In this document: positions 43,507 to 53,600 of the stretch, piece after piece
Layout of the letters: every line of letters begins with the position of its first letter
Position numbering within the stretch: the stretch's first letter is position 1
DNA from: Elgaria multicarinata webbii
Lineage: Eukaryota; Chordata; Lepidosauria; Squamata; Anguidae
DNA: 64,000 nt
Direction of reading: 5' to 3'
NCBI RefSeq assembly: GCF_023053635.1
Contig: NC_086188.1
Span: 198,501 to 262,500, forward strand
Notes under the pieces: generated by a model
Told to the model about the DNA's origin: nothing
Seen by the model: only the letters and a program-made list of their open reading frames with translations
Database searches by the model: none
Position numbers and translations under genes: made by a program

Positions 43507-43795
43507 GTACGAGGCGGGAAGCGCCTCCACAGTAACACCGGTGGGGGGTGGCGCGGAGGGAAGGGAGACTTCCTTGGGCCCTCTGCGTCCTCTTTTCCCC
43601 CCGTCGGGCACGCCCCCAGCCCGCGAGTGACGTTCCCGCTCGCCAATCAGCGGCCTGTCTGGCTGTCTTCGTCTTGCAACGGGCCAATAAGGTGGAGGAA
43701 GGTGGGGCTTGAGAACTGCGGTAAGAGAGGGGCATACAGAGGAAAGCGGGTCTAGAACAGGCGAGCGGACAGGCAGGTTGGTCATCCAGCAGCAG

Positions 43796-43928
43796 CAGCC
43801 TTCCTCCGCCTGGTGCTCTCTAGATGTTCTGCACTTTAACTCCCATCAGCCCCAACCATCATGGCCAATGGTCAGGAATGCTGGGAGTTGCAGTCCAGGG
43901 CATCTGGAGGACGCCAAGTTGAAGGCTG
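43796..43928. mobile_element. Fold-back MITE, 'ACTCCCATCA' family
   Basis: CTCTCTAGATGTTCTGCACT and TTAACTCCCATCAGCCCC face GGGAGTTGCAGTCCAGGGCA and TCTGGAGGACGCC around CATCATGGCCAATGGTC. Inverted-repeat structure is clear. No 8-bp duplication was found at my chosen ends. Confidence 0.7.
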
Positions 43929-45044
43929 GGCTAGTAGTTAAAATGAGAGGGGAGAAGCGGGTTGCATTCTTCCTCAGCCTCCAAATCCTATTTGGTGAAT
44001 TTGAGCTAGTCACCATCTCTACCCTAGTCTACCCCGCAGGGTTGTTGGAAGGGTAAAAGGAGAAGGCCGTATATGTTGCCCTGAACTCTTTGCAAAGGAG
44101 GGTAGGAAAAGCAGTACCAAAAAACCAACCCGTGTGTGTGTGTGTCTGTTGCAGGGTTAGAGGAGGTTCTTTAGTGCCACAGTTGTGTTTCCCCCCCCCC
44201 TTCATCTTTTGTAATGGGGATGAGCTAAGATGGAGGGCAAGAACTGTAAAATTTCCAACATGAGATGCTGCACAGTAATGGTTAACAAGAATGACTCTGA
44301 TTAGAGGTTTACAGTCTAGGGGGAAAGTACTAAGGCGTGGGGAAACTAAATAAAACTGATTTAGAAGAGCGGAAGGACTCATTTGGGGGGTTGTTCCGAA
44401 AGCAATCAAGTTCTTAATAAAACTTAACTTTTATGTAATGCTTTTGTTTATTTAAAACACATGGTTTAGATTGCCTCTGTCATTTTTAAAGCAACCCTGC
44501 AAATTATCTCTCATCTTTTAATCAACACTGTAAGGAAGGTCATGTCTTTTGTTCTCCATCTGCAAGAGGCTGAGAGTCTTGCTAGTCCATTTACATTGTT
44601 CACGACTGAGGTGAGGTGTTGCAAAGTGCGGCATGAGTGTTCATTCAAAAATACGCTCCTTTGAATTCAATGGAATAGGCTTCTAATTAAGTGTGAATTA
44701 GATTGCAGCCTCAGTTTCTTTGCTGCTGTGCTATTCAATCTTGCTGCTTTTTTACTGGTCCTACTGTTATGTCTTTAGCAGCATTCCTGCAGGCAGAAAT
44801 TCAGCACAACCAAAGAGAAATAGCTTCAGCAATTTAATTTCTCAGGCTGCTGTTAAAGGTACAGTTGTAAAAGTAATCGCCATCCAACCCCCCCTCCATG
44901 TCTCCTTGATGTCATTTGCATTCTTACAGCACATTCCTAAGATTGTTTACTCAGAAGAAAGCTCCACCGTGTTCAGTGAGACTTGCTTCCTAGAAACAAC
45001 TTGAAATAAATAGGATTAGATTCACTTAACTCTTCGTTGTATAT

Positions 45045-45205
45045 GTATTTATTTATTTATTAAATTTATATACCGCCCCATAGCTGAAGCTCTCTGGGCG
45101 GTTTACAAAAGTTAAAAACAGTGAATGTTAAAAAGTATACAAAATTTAAAACCATCAACAATATAAAAACAGCAGTGTAAAACAAAAGTATTGCAGACTT
45201 TGATA
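45045..45205 (-). mobile_element. CR1/L2-type LINE 3' end
   Basis: TATTTATTTATTAAATTTAT, TATACCGCCCCATAGCTGAA and GCTCTCTGGGCGGTTTAC, then an A-rich run. The clearest copy of this 3'-end family in the window. Confidence 0.65.
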
Positions 45206-45429
45206 AATCTTCCTTTTTCTAAATGGAGCAATAAAAAAGTGTGCGTGTGTAGAAATGTCTGAATGTGAAGTACGAAGTTGTCCTTACAGTCCTGTCAGTG
45301 TGCCCCTCCTGAAGAGCAGCTTGATTAAATAGTTGGTGATTGCTAGGAGTTCAAGAGAAGGGTGGGAGATAACACTTAAGCGTTTAGTTTAGATAAGCAT
45401 TGGAGAGGAAGGCAGTAGAGAAAATTGTT

Positions 45430-45672
45430 GATTATTATTATTACATTTATATCCTACCTTTTTTCCCCCCTCTTGCAAGGTACTCAAGGCAGCTTACATG
45501 GTCGTCGTCCTCTCTATTTTATCCTTGCAACAACCCTGTGAGGTATGTTAGGCTGAGAGTAAGTTACTAGCTTAAAGCCACGCAGTTGGCTTCATGGCCA
45601 ATTGGGGACTAGAATCCGGTTTGCCCAAGTCCCGGTGCAACACTCTTAACCACAGCACCACACTTGTTCTCA
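45430..45672 (-). mobile_element. tRNA-derived squamate SINE
   Basis: On the minus strand: GTGTGGTGCTGTGGTTAAGA (A-box region), GGATTCTAGTCC (B box), a middle part with CTCAGCCTAACATACCTCAC AGGGTTGTTGCAAGGATAAA, and a 3' end GGATATAAATGTAATAATAA. This is a nearly full-length copy of a Pol III SINE widespread in squamates. The same family lies at 63474-63763. Confidence 0.8.
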
Positions 45673-45734
45673 CAAGCTCCTTGTTGTCTGAAGCTAACTG
45701 ATAATTTAGAAGCAAGGCTATATTTCTAAGCTCA

Positions 45735-45812
45735 TTTATAAGTCCCATTGAGCGAACTTCAGAGTAGGCATGTATACGATTGAGTTAGCTAATGCTTACT
45801 TCCAAGTAAGTA
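45735..45812. repeat. Squamate 'AAGTCCCATTGAG' interspersed repeat
   Basis: TAAGTCCCATTGAGCGAACT TCAGAGTAGGCATGTATACG. Same family as 32290 and 46550. Confidence 0.55.
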
Positions 45813-45818
45813 TATATG

Positions 45819-46028
45819 GTCTCTGGAGAGGCCACCAGTGAGGGAGGAAGCAGCAGCCAGGCACCTCTCCACCTTGCCTGGGTCCAGCTCCAGCTGAGAG
45901 CTCCCTCCTTCCTGCTGTCAACTGTCTCTGGAGAGGCCACCAGTGAGGGAGGAAGCAGAAGCCAGGCACCTCTCCACCGTGCCTGGGTCCAGCTCCAGCT
46001 GAGAGCCCTCTCCCTCTTGTTGTCAACT
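45819..46028. repeat. 105-bp tandem duplication
   Basis: Two 105-bp units, 45819-45923 and 45924-46028, each starting GTCTCTGGAGAGGCCACCAG, differ at only a few bases. Since 105 is a multiple of three, the minus-strand frames stay open through both units, which produces a repeated 35-residue peptide by calculation. No sign of a gene around it. Confidence 0.92.
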
Positions 46029-46079
46029 GTAACTGCTGAACTTTCCAACTAAGATTGTAGTGCCTGAATTTGCTTTCCT

Positions 46080-46255
46080 TTCCCCCCCCTCCTCCTCCCT
46101 CCCAATCCCCTTTCCTTTTGTGTCATGTCTTTTAGATTGTAAGCCTGTGGGCAGGGACTGTCAAGAAATACTTTTGTGAGCCGCCGTGAGAGCCTTTTTT
46201 GGCTGAATGGCGGCATAAAAATCCTTAAATAAATAAATAAATAAATAAATGGGAT
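46080..46255 (+). mobile_element. L2-like LINE 3' end
   Basis: TTAGATTGTAAGCCTGTGGG CAGGGACTGTCAAG is the hallmark of L2 3' ends, followed by GAATGGCGGCATAAAAATCC and an (AAAT)n tail at 46225-46252. A TC-rich stretch precedes it. Confidence 0.75.
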
Positions 46256-46549
46256 TGTGGGATGGAATCCATTTTTAAAAATAATAATCACGAGTTCTAG
46301 TTGGTTGATCTATAGATTAAACTTACATAGCAGTAAAAAACATGTTTCTAAAGCATGAAGTATATTTTCTTTCTTTTTAAGATGCAGCACTTGTGTTGTG
46401 ACAGGCATCATCTTGGAAGAGGCATTCCTCTTGGAGCACAAATGGGAGAATGCCTCTTTTAAAGTAGTGCTTGCCATCTGCACTTTTCATAAGGACAAGC
46501 ATTACAGTCTACTGCCCAATTAGTAAGGGGCACCTCTTTAGTCAATTAG

Positions 46550-46645
46550 TGCTGCAGTCTTATATTCATTTACCTGGGATTAAGCCTCATTGACTTCATT
46601 GGGACTTACCTCTGCGTAGACACATAGAGGACTGCACTGTAAACT
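46550..46645. repeat. Squamate 'CATTGACTTCATTGGGACTT' repeat
   Basis: CTGCAGTCTTATATTCATTT ACCTGGGATTAAGCC, then CATTGACTTCATTGGGACTT and GAGGACTGCACTGT. Good copy of the family seen at 32290, on the opposite strand. Confidence 0.55.
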
Positions 46646-49149
46646 TTTTTAATCAGTTACTCCAATTGATCAATTAAATGTTGCAGCCCCCTCTCTGCCT
46701 CCTGTATTTGTCTTTCCTCTCTGACATGGCTAGACAGCACTCTTCAAGAAACTGGATTTAAATCTGAGGCTGCTGGTTACGAATCCCTAATCTCAGCAGG
46801 GGGCTGATAAATTTTGAAGGGGAAATTTGCAGTCCAGGGAAACTGGCTAGAAAGAGCAGCAGGAATACAGAAGGATGGAAGTTGCAGGAGAAGCAAAAGG
46901 CTCAAGGAGAGGAAGTGTAGGGTAGTGATGATTTGTCTGGGTAATGGACTGATTGACACCACCCAGTGGGGAAGTGGTTGGTTTGTTTTTCTTATTTCAA
47001 GTGTTGATTTATAATTTCTCCCTGTTTATTAGAATTATAAATTGAATTGCTGAGTTACATGTTTTAAGAAAAGTTTTCTGGCCAATACTGCTGCTTCCCT
47101 TTATTTGGATTTTATATAAAAAGGCACACTACATAGTACTCCACCAGGTCAAGAGCTAGTTTATTGCATAGATTACATCCTGACATTCAGTATGCTGACT
47201 GGACTGACAGATTCTTGCCTTGGCTAAGCCAGCAAGATCTTTTCTGATGGATGTTGTGATGCTTTTTTCTTTCTAAAAAAATATGGATTCTTTCAGATAG
47301 CATTTCTACTTTACAGTCATCCCTACCTTACACTTTACAACCATCCCTGCCAATTACATCTCTTTCTCCTGTTGGGACCCATAATATCTATAGGTGAATA
47401 ACCTTCTCCCCTGTCCTTCAGATATTTCAGGAATGACTAGACAATTTGTAACAACTGGGCTGTGTGTGGTTGTTGCTACTCTTATTTTATTTGCAGGTGT
47501 AATTTTAAAAGCCTTGCCTTATAAAGTGAAAGTAAGTAGAAAAGCATACATGGCTTTCTCTTACTCTTTTCCTGATGCTGCCTTGCTTTTATTGGGTACA
47601 TGTAACTTTACTAGTTGCTGTTATATTTTAACTAGCTGATATACCCGGGGTTGCTCGGCCCCTCTAAGAGATATGTCTGCGAGGTAATCATCTTAAAGTA
47701 GTAGGCTGGTGCTAGGACTGTGAGTTAATTTTTAAATGAATTAAATTGCTCAAGGCATGCTGGGAGTTCTATGCCTAAACTGAGGCTAGAATGGAATGGT
47801 GTGGGGGAGGGGGAGGGGGAGGGGGGGGCTAAGCTTATCTTCATTTATATTGTTGTATATATTTAGCTAGATTTTGAAAAGAAAATGTTAAATCTTTAAT
47901 ACTTTTGTTTTAAATCTAATGACTTTTTAGGAAAAATCTTATATTAACTGCTCTGGGAGAATAAACAGGATGTAGTACAAATAAGTCATGCACAAGGAAT
48001 TGTAGAAGGGCAGAAATAGGTCAGGCAAAACATACTGAAAAATAGTTAGCCCCTGAATTTTCAATGTGGGCTTTTAACAGCTGAGAATTCTACTTCGTTG
48101 ATGTAGTGAAATTCACTTTGGGTCTGGCCACCTTGATAAAATAATGACGATGGAAGAGTGTTTGGCTAGAATATTATGGATATCCACCAAAGGTAAAATA
48201 AATTGTTTTATTGCACTCAGCAAATTGAGCCTAGGAAATGTGTTTGTAAATAAATAAATTGTCCCAAGAGATGTTGGCTCTTCAAGACATTGTAGCAAGG
48301 CCCTGTGTGGGGGACCTTCTTAACTCTTTCTCAGGTTCATCTATAAAATGGAAATAATAACTCTGTTCTACTACTTCACCAGGCAAGACTCTAAATTCAC
48401 TTTCTTTGGCGAGCACAAACAGCAGCTCAATCTTAGCCAGTGGATGCTGTCAATGAGAAGTCGTTGGCTGGGTTCAGCCAAGTAGCAGCTTAGTTCTTAG
48501 CTGAGATGCAAGGATGTCAATATTCTGCAGCTTAGAATGGAAGCGTCTGAAGTCTAGGTTCCTAATGCAGCGGCGCAACTAGAAAGATTCTGTGTTTTCG
48601 AACCGTGAACCCATGCTGCCCTTTTTGACATGAGCCTGTTGTATCTTTTGGGTGTTTGTTTGTCAGGATAACCACAGCCTTTGCAAGCATGAGATATGGA
48701 ACACCTGGGCATGGTGAGAACTGAGCAAGAGCCCTCTTCTGTTGACCTTGATACAAGAAATGCTCCCAAGTCTCATGACTATCAGTTAAGTAATAACAGG
48801 TAAATCTGATCTACTGCATAATTTATTGAAATTATTTATTTATTGTATTTCATAGCTGCCTTTCAAGGGTGTAGTCTACTCAATCAGATCCCCCGCCCCC
48901 AATAAAATAGACAGGCTTGTACTCTAGTACAGACAGTGTTGGCTAAGGTGGTGCGAAACCTGTTTCAACTTTTTAAAGTACAATGTACTCATCAATTCTC
49001 ATGAAAAAAGAAGTGAAGCCCTTTTAATTTTACAATGCAATAAGCAGAACTGGTAATCATGTAGACTTATTGTGCAAAATGGGCTGGACAAAGGCCGTGA
49101 ACGGAGCTTGAGGCACTGTGGGGTGGGTCACACATCTGGAAAATAGCTC

Positions 49150-49905
49150 AATGGCTTTTTTGGGATGGGTTGCACACACCCACACACCCGAAGGAACAGG
49201 GGCATAGTTTGGGGGTGCTCATCTTTGTCACTTGAGGCTCAGGTGGCTTCAGTGGCCAGCAGGGCCTTTTGCCAGCTTTGCCTGGTAGGCCAGCTACGGC
49301 CATTCCTGGACTGTGATAGCTTAGCCACAGTGGTACAGGCATTGATAACCTCAAGGCTGGATTATTGTAATGCCCTCTATGTGGAGCTACCTTTGGGCTG
49401 CGTCCAGAAGCTACAGCTGGTGTAGCATGCAGCTGCAAGGCTGCCAACTGGGGCCTCCTTCCAACAGCAAGCTACACCCTTGCTAAAAGAATTGCACTGG
49501 CTGTCAATAAACTATCAGGTCAAGGTGTTGTTGTTAACGCAGAAAGCACTAAACAACTTGGGGCCAGGTGACCTCGACAACTTCCTGGCCGCTTATGTCC
49601 TTGCCCAGTCTTTGCAGTCATCAGAGGGAGCACACCTGAGGTTGTCACGTGCTCCGGGGGTTGGCCTCAGGAGCACTTTCCCAACTGTCATTGGACAGGC
49701 CTCCACAGCTCTGGTGTTTAGACATTTTCTTAAAACTCATCTATGGTTTGCAGCATGCAGTAGAGGGTCAGTTTTATGGCTCATTGATTTGTATTGTGCT
49801 GTTTTGTTGACATAGTTATTGTTTTTATGTCATTGCATTTTGTATTCTCCACTTTAATACTTTTGTGGAAAGCACTATATAATTTGAATAATAAATAAAT
49901 AATCA
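49150..49905 (+). mobile_element. LINE (L2/CR1 clade) reverse-transcriptase 3' part
   Basis: The frame reads DSLATVVQALITSRLDYCNA LYVELPLGCVQKLQLV, then LKELHWLSINYQVKVLLLTQ KALNNLGPGDL. This is the C-terminal region of the reverse transcriptase of L2/CR1-like LINEs (RLDYCNALY is diagnostic). A stop (TAG) at the VQKLQLV border and frame changes mark it as decayed. It ends near 49905 in AATAAATAAATAA. It lies in the 5' intron of MPHOSPH9. Confidence 0.85.
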
Positions 49906-50506
49906 ATACTAATTATTTTCATTATTAACATCTCTCTCTCTCCCACTTTTGGTAGAAACTAAAGTGGTGGAGAGGGGGTACAGGAATGAGCATAGCTGAA
50001 AAGGGTGCAGTGCTTATGTGCACAGCCACTAAACTGAAGAAGTATTTGAGGAGTATGAAGGGAAAAACACAACGGGAAGAGGATTTTCATAGGTAGTTGT
50101 GAAACTCTGAAAATAGTACAGCTAAATCATAAACTTAATAGAATGTAGGTCTTTTAGTAATGGCTGTGAAGCATAGTTGTCACTTACTTCCCTAAAGACT
50201 GGTTTTCTTTTTAAACAAGGAATCCATAGTAATGGATGTTAATAGTACAATCATAATTGTACATATGTGATTGTTATGCCCTCATTCTCATCGATGAGCC
50301 AGTCATTTTCATTCGGTTTACCAACCTACACTTTAAGGTCAGGAAACTCTTTAACCACTGTGTGGTTTACGGCACACGTGTTTCATCTGGTCTGTTCCAG
50401 CTTGTGTTCAGCATAAAAGAGAGTTGGGCTGCTAGCTGAGCACTATAAAGACTGTTTTGTTTGGACAATTGGCTCAATAAATAATTCACATAGCTTTCTT
50501 CAACAG

Positions 50507-50651
50507 CAGCAGTCCCTTGCCCAACCCAAAGGGCGCCTCCAGTTTCTCAGGGAAAACTGGCCCTTCCGTAATTTCTGGCCAGGTTGGTCTGCTGCCTTCC
50601 TTCATGCAAGACATTCAAAGGAGGGGTGACTTGGAATTATTGAGCTGTGAG
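50507..50651 (+). CDS. MPHOSPH9: MPHOSPH9 coding exon (first recognised)
   Basis: Encodes SSPLPNPKGASSFSGKTGPS VISGQVGLLPSFMQDIQRRG and DLELLSCE, matching the early N-terminal part of human MPHOSPH9 (GVSSFSGKTRPSVIQG...). It has no ATG, as expected for an internal exon. The acceptor is a triple NAG (AACAGCAGCAGT), so the start may be 50507, 50510 or 50513, all in the same phase 2. Donor GAG|GTATGT. Confidence 0.85.
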
Positions 50652-53600
50652 GTATGTAATCTTTTAATTGGTTTCTCAATGATTTAACACTTAAAATTTA
50701 TATAAAATTATGAAAGCCTTCTGTTATGAAAAATTGTATGATCGTCTGCCCTTTGGCTGCCATTCCCAATACATAAAAAAATGTACATTTTGTTAATTTG
50801 CTAAGGCCACGATCTGTGGTCCCACCACAGTGGTGCTCCAGTGCCAAGCGTCAGGCTGGTCCTGCAGCAGCTGCTGCTTTGTCCCAAGGCTGGCCATTGG
50901 CCCCTCTAGCCTGAGGACTCCCTGTTGACAGCGAGGTCTTTCCAAGCCTTCTGCCTGAGATCTGCTTGTCTGGCTAGGCCAGGGACTGGACTGGACCAGG
51001 GGCCTTCCGAGTGGCAGGGTGCCACACAGCCAAGCAACCCACTGGGGAACTGGGACACCGTACGGCCAGGCAGCTGTGCAACAATTGCCCAGTGTGGTAC
51101 CAGCAACACCGGGTGAGGCTTCTGCGCCCTCGAGGGAGAGCCAGGGTGTGCTGCAGGCTCGCTTCTCTCGGCTACGACCTAGCACAGCTGCTCCTATCGG
51201 TTCTGGCAGGATCTGAACTGGGGTGGGGGTCTGTCACAGGCACGTCACACTAGGATGGGGCATTATGCTGTGTCTGCGTTTGTAGCCAGTTCGGGCATGA
51301 AGTAGAATACACATTTGTCTCACATTTTATTTATTTATTTATTCATTACATTTTTATACCGCCCTATAGCCAAAGCTCTCTGGGCGGTTTAATACATGGC
51401 ATTTTAGCATGCCATGTATTAAGTATGTCAGTGTGCCATTATTTTAGTGCAAATTGCTGTAGTTCCATACTTCTATTTAGTCAAAGTACGTCGATCCCAC
51501 TCCTCAGCCAAAAAGGCACCCAGAGTGTCTTAGTGGGATCAGTAGAGCATGACAGGCCCCACCCGCAGGCTTGTGATCTAAGAAGGCACAACACAACCCA
51601 CGAAGAAAAAGTTATGGGGAGGGTAGAGGAAAAAATCAAGTTCTCTTTCAGTCTGGCTGGTGAAGTGGACCTTCTGTAGAGTTTGCTGGGATGGCTGCTG
51701 GTGGCCATTTATCTGCTTTGTACGTGAAAGAGTCTGATTTGGCATCTTTATAAGTTGCCAGGTGTTGAAGCATCTGCAACATGAAGAATTAAATATAGCA
51801 AAACAACAGTAATCGTTTGGACTGAAGTTCTCATTCTTTCCCCCATTTTTTCTTCATTTTTTAAAAAGTTTCATTCCATATTGAGGAGCTTGTCAGCATC
51901 TCGGGCAAAGGGTAGTTTTATCAGATGGGACTGCTATACAGCATGGTCAATTTCCTTGCCTGTGTGTCTGAGACCAAGCCCCTGCTGTGCTAGATGTAGA
52001 ATAAAAATTGAGAAGGACATGTGTGTTCGTAATTTTAAAAATAATTTCATTTTTAATAGACCAGGTGGTTACAATTGTTCAGACTGGTGGAGAAGCAATG
52101 CCAAGACCAGATAGCTGCCCAACAAAAAGTGTTCCATTATCAACTCCATGTAAGTATTTCGGTTGGCTTGGCTATTTCAACTTGAAGTCGTGGTTCTCCA
52201 AAGTGTGGGGGAGGCCTGGACAGCAGCAAGGGATGTGGATGCTCCTCCCCTCCTACGGTATTTTACATGCATGTAATGGTAGCCTAATTTGGAATAGCGT
52301 GTGTGCACGCACATCTTTAAAAGACATGGGTACAGCGACGAAAATACGTATAAGCAATTCTCCTATGCAAACAGTCCAAATTCAAACATACTCATTTTGA
52401 TATCCCATAATTGCACTAGAATAAACCTTGAATGCTAGGGTAGGTTTTATCCCAGAGTTCATCTAAATGCCTAAGACCAGAATAGCGTTACATTGTCAGC
52501 CTCCGCTCTCTTTCCAGCAGTGTAGGACTGTGTGGAGCTTCTCCTTGTACAGGTGCCGTTGTGAATAGGGCTGGGAAAGTCTGGATCAGTTCCTTGGGGC
52601 CGGATGAGACACCGGCCCTGTGCAGAACTGAAAACACATTTCAGATTCATGCATGTAAGCAGCAAAGTGGATGACCAGAAGCTTGGGATTTTCCCAATCT
52701 TGACTGTAATATGTGAGCACGATGAGCGGACATAAAAAGCTTCTCTTTCTCAGAAATTCCATTTCTCCATCCCCATTTCACAGGAAAATCAAAATATCAG
52801 AATCTCTGTATATGAAAACAGCTATATGATACATTTGAAATGTATATATTTGGTACATTTGAATATTTACATCCTTTTGGTTACTGTTTCTCCTTTTCCT
52901 GATGGCCCTCTTCACTAATAGTAACCAACAGCTCCTGAAATTGAAACAAATAACAAAGAGGTATTGTTCTTTTTTGTTCTCTTTCATCTTCCTGTTTCCA
53001 CCTTCCTTCCTTTTTTTCTGTCTCTCACCTTTTGTCATTCATGCTCTTGTTTCTCCTCTGTGTGTAGTCTCAGATCATGTGTTGCTATGGAGAGGCCTGA
53101 TTACTCACTGAGTGATGCCTGCCAGCGCTGTTTGTTTTTGAAACTAACCCTTCAGAAGGGCCACTGATGCACACAGGTTGTCTGTCCCAAATTTGGCCAT
53201 TGTACAGATCCACTAAAATTTTTGTGAAGAATCCTGAAAAGCACTGGTCAAATCTGATCAGGATTTCTTAGGGTTGAGGGCTGGCTCTGTATTTATTTTA
53301 TTTTTAGCAAAATAGAAGTACTCTTGGTGTTTGTCACTTTATAGAAAATAATGATGTTGCAGTAAATTCGGTTTGTACTGTGTATTGGTAAAGCTGAAAA
53401 GTGAATGGCTTTTATTCACATTTAGCTAATTCCTATGAAGGAATTATGGGGGTGGGTGGTTTTCGTTTGTTATTATTGTTTTTTAGGTATGTCTCACAGG
53501 ATAATATAGAAAGGACAAAAAATAAGACCAAATATCAAAACAAAAAACTCTTCATATTAAAATTGCCTCCACAATCTAGCTCAGAAATTTTTTAAAGGTG

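Larger units (their letters stand above)
42200..43720. promoter_or_regulatory. Divergent CpG-island promoter, MTRFR / MPHOSPH9
   Basis: A 1.5-kb CpG-rich block between the minus-strand MTRFR and plus-strand MPHOSPH9. It contains a palindromic NRF1-like site at 43025-43034, a YY1-like AAAATGGCC at 43038-43046 and eight CCAAT boxes at 43102, 43132, 43227, 43282, 43314, 43385, 43643 and 43684, all on the plus strand. No TATA box. NRF1 control suits a mitochondrial gene such as MTRFR (inference). Confidence 0.75.

Noticed and set aside
47394-47639. Open frame with a membrane-like segment (VVVATLILFAGVILKAL)
   Set aside because: AT-rich DNA often encodes hydrophobic runs. It does not match MPHOSPH9 or any family I recognise and has no supporting exon structure.
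48144-48191. MEECLARILWISTK followed by a GTAAAA donor, considered as the missing MPHOSPH9 start exon
   Set aside because: Resemblance to the human start is too weak, and it ends in phase 1 while the next exon needs phase 2.
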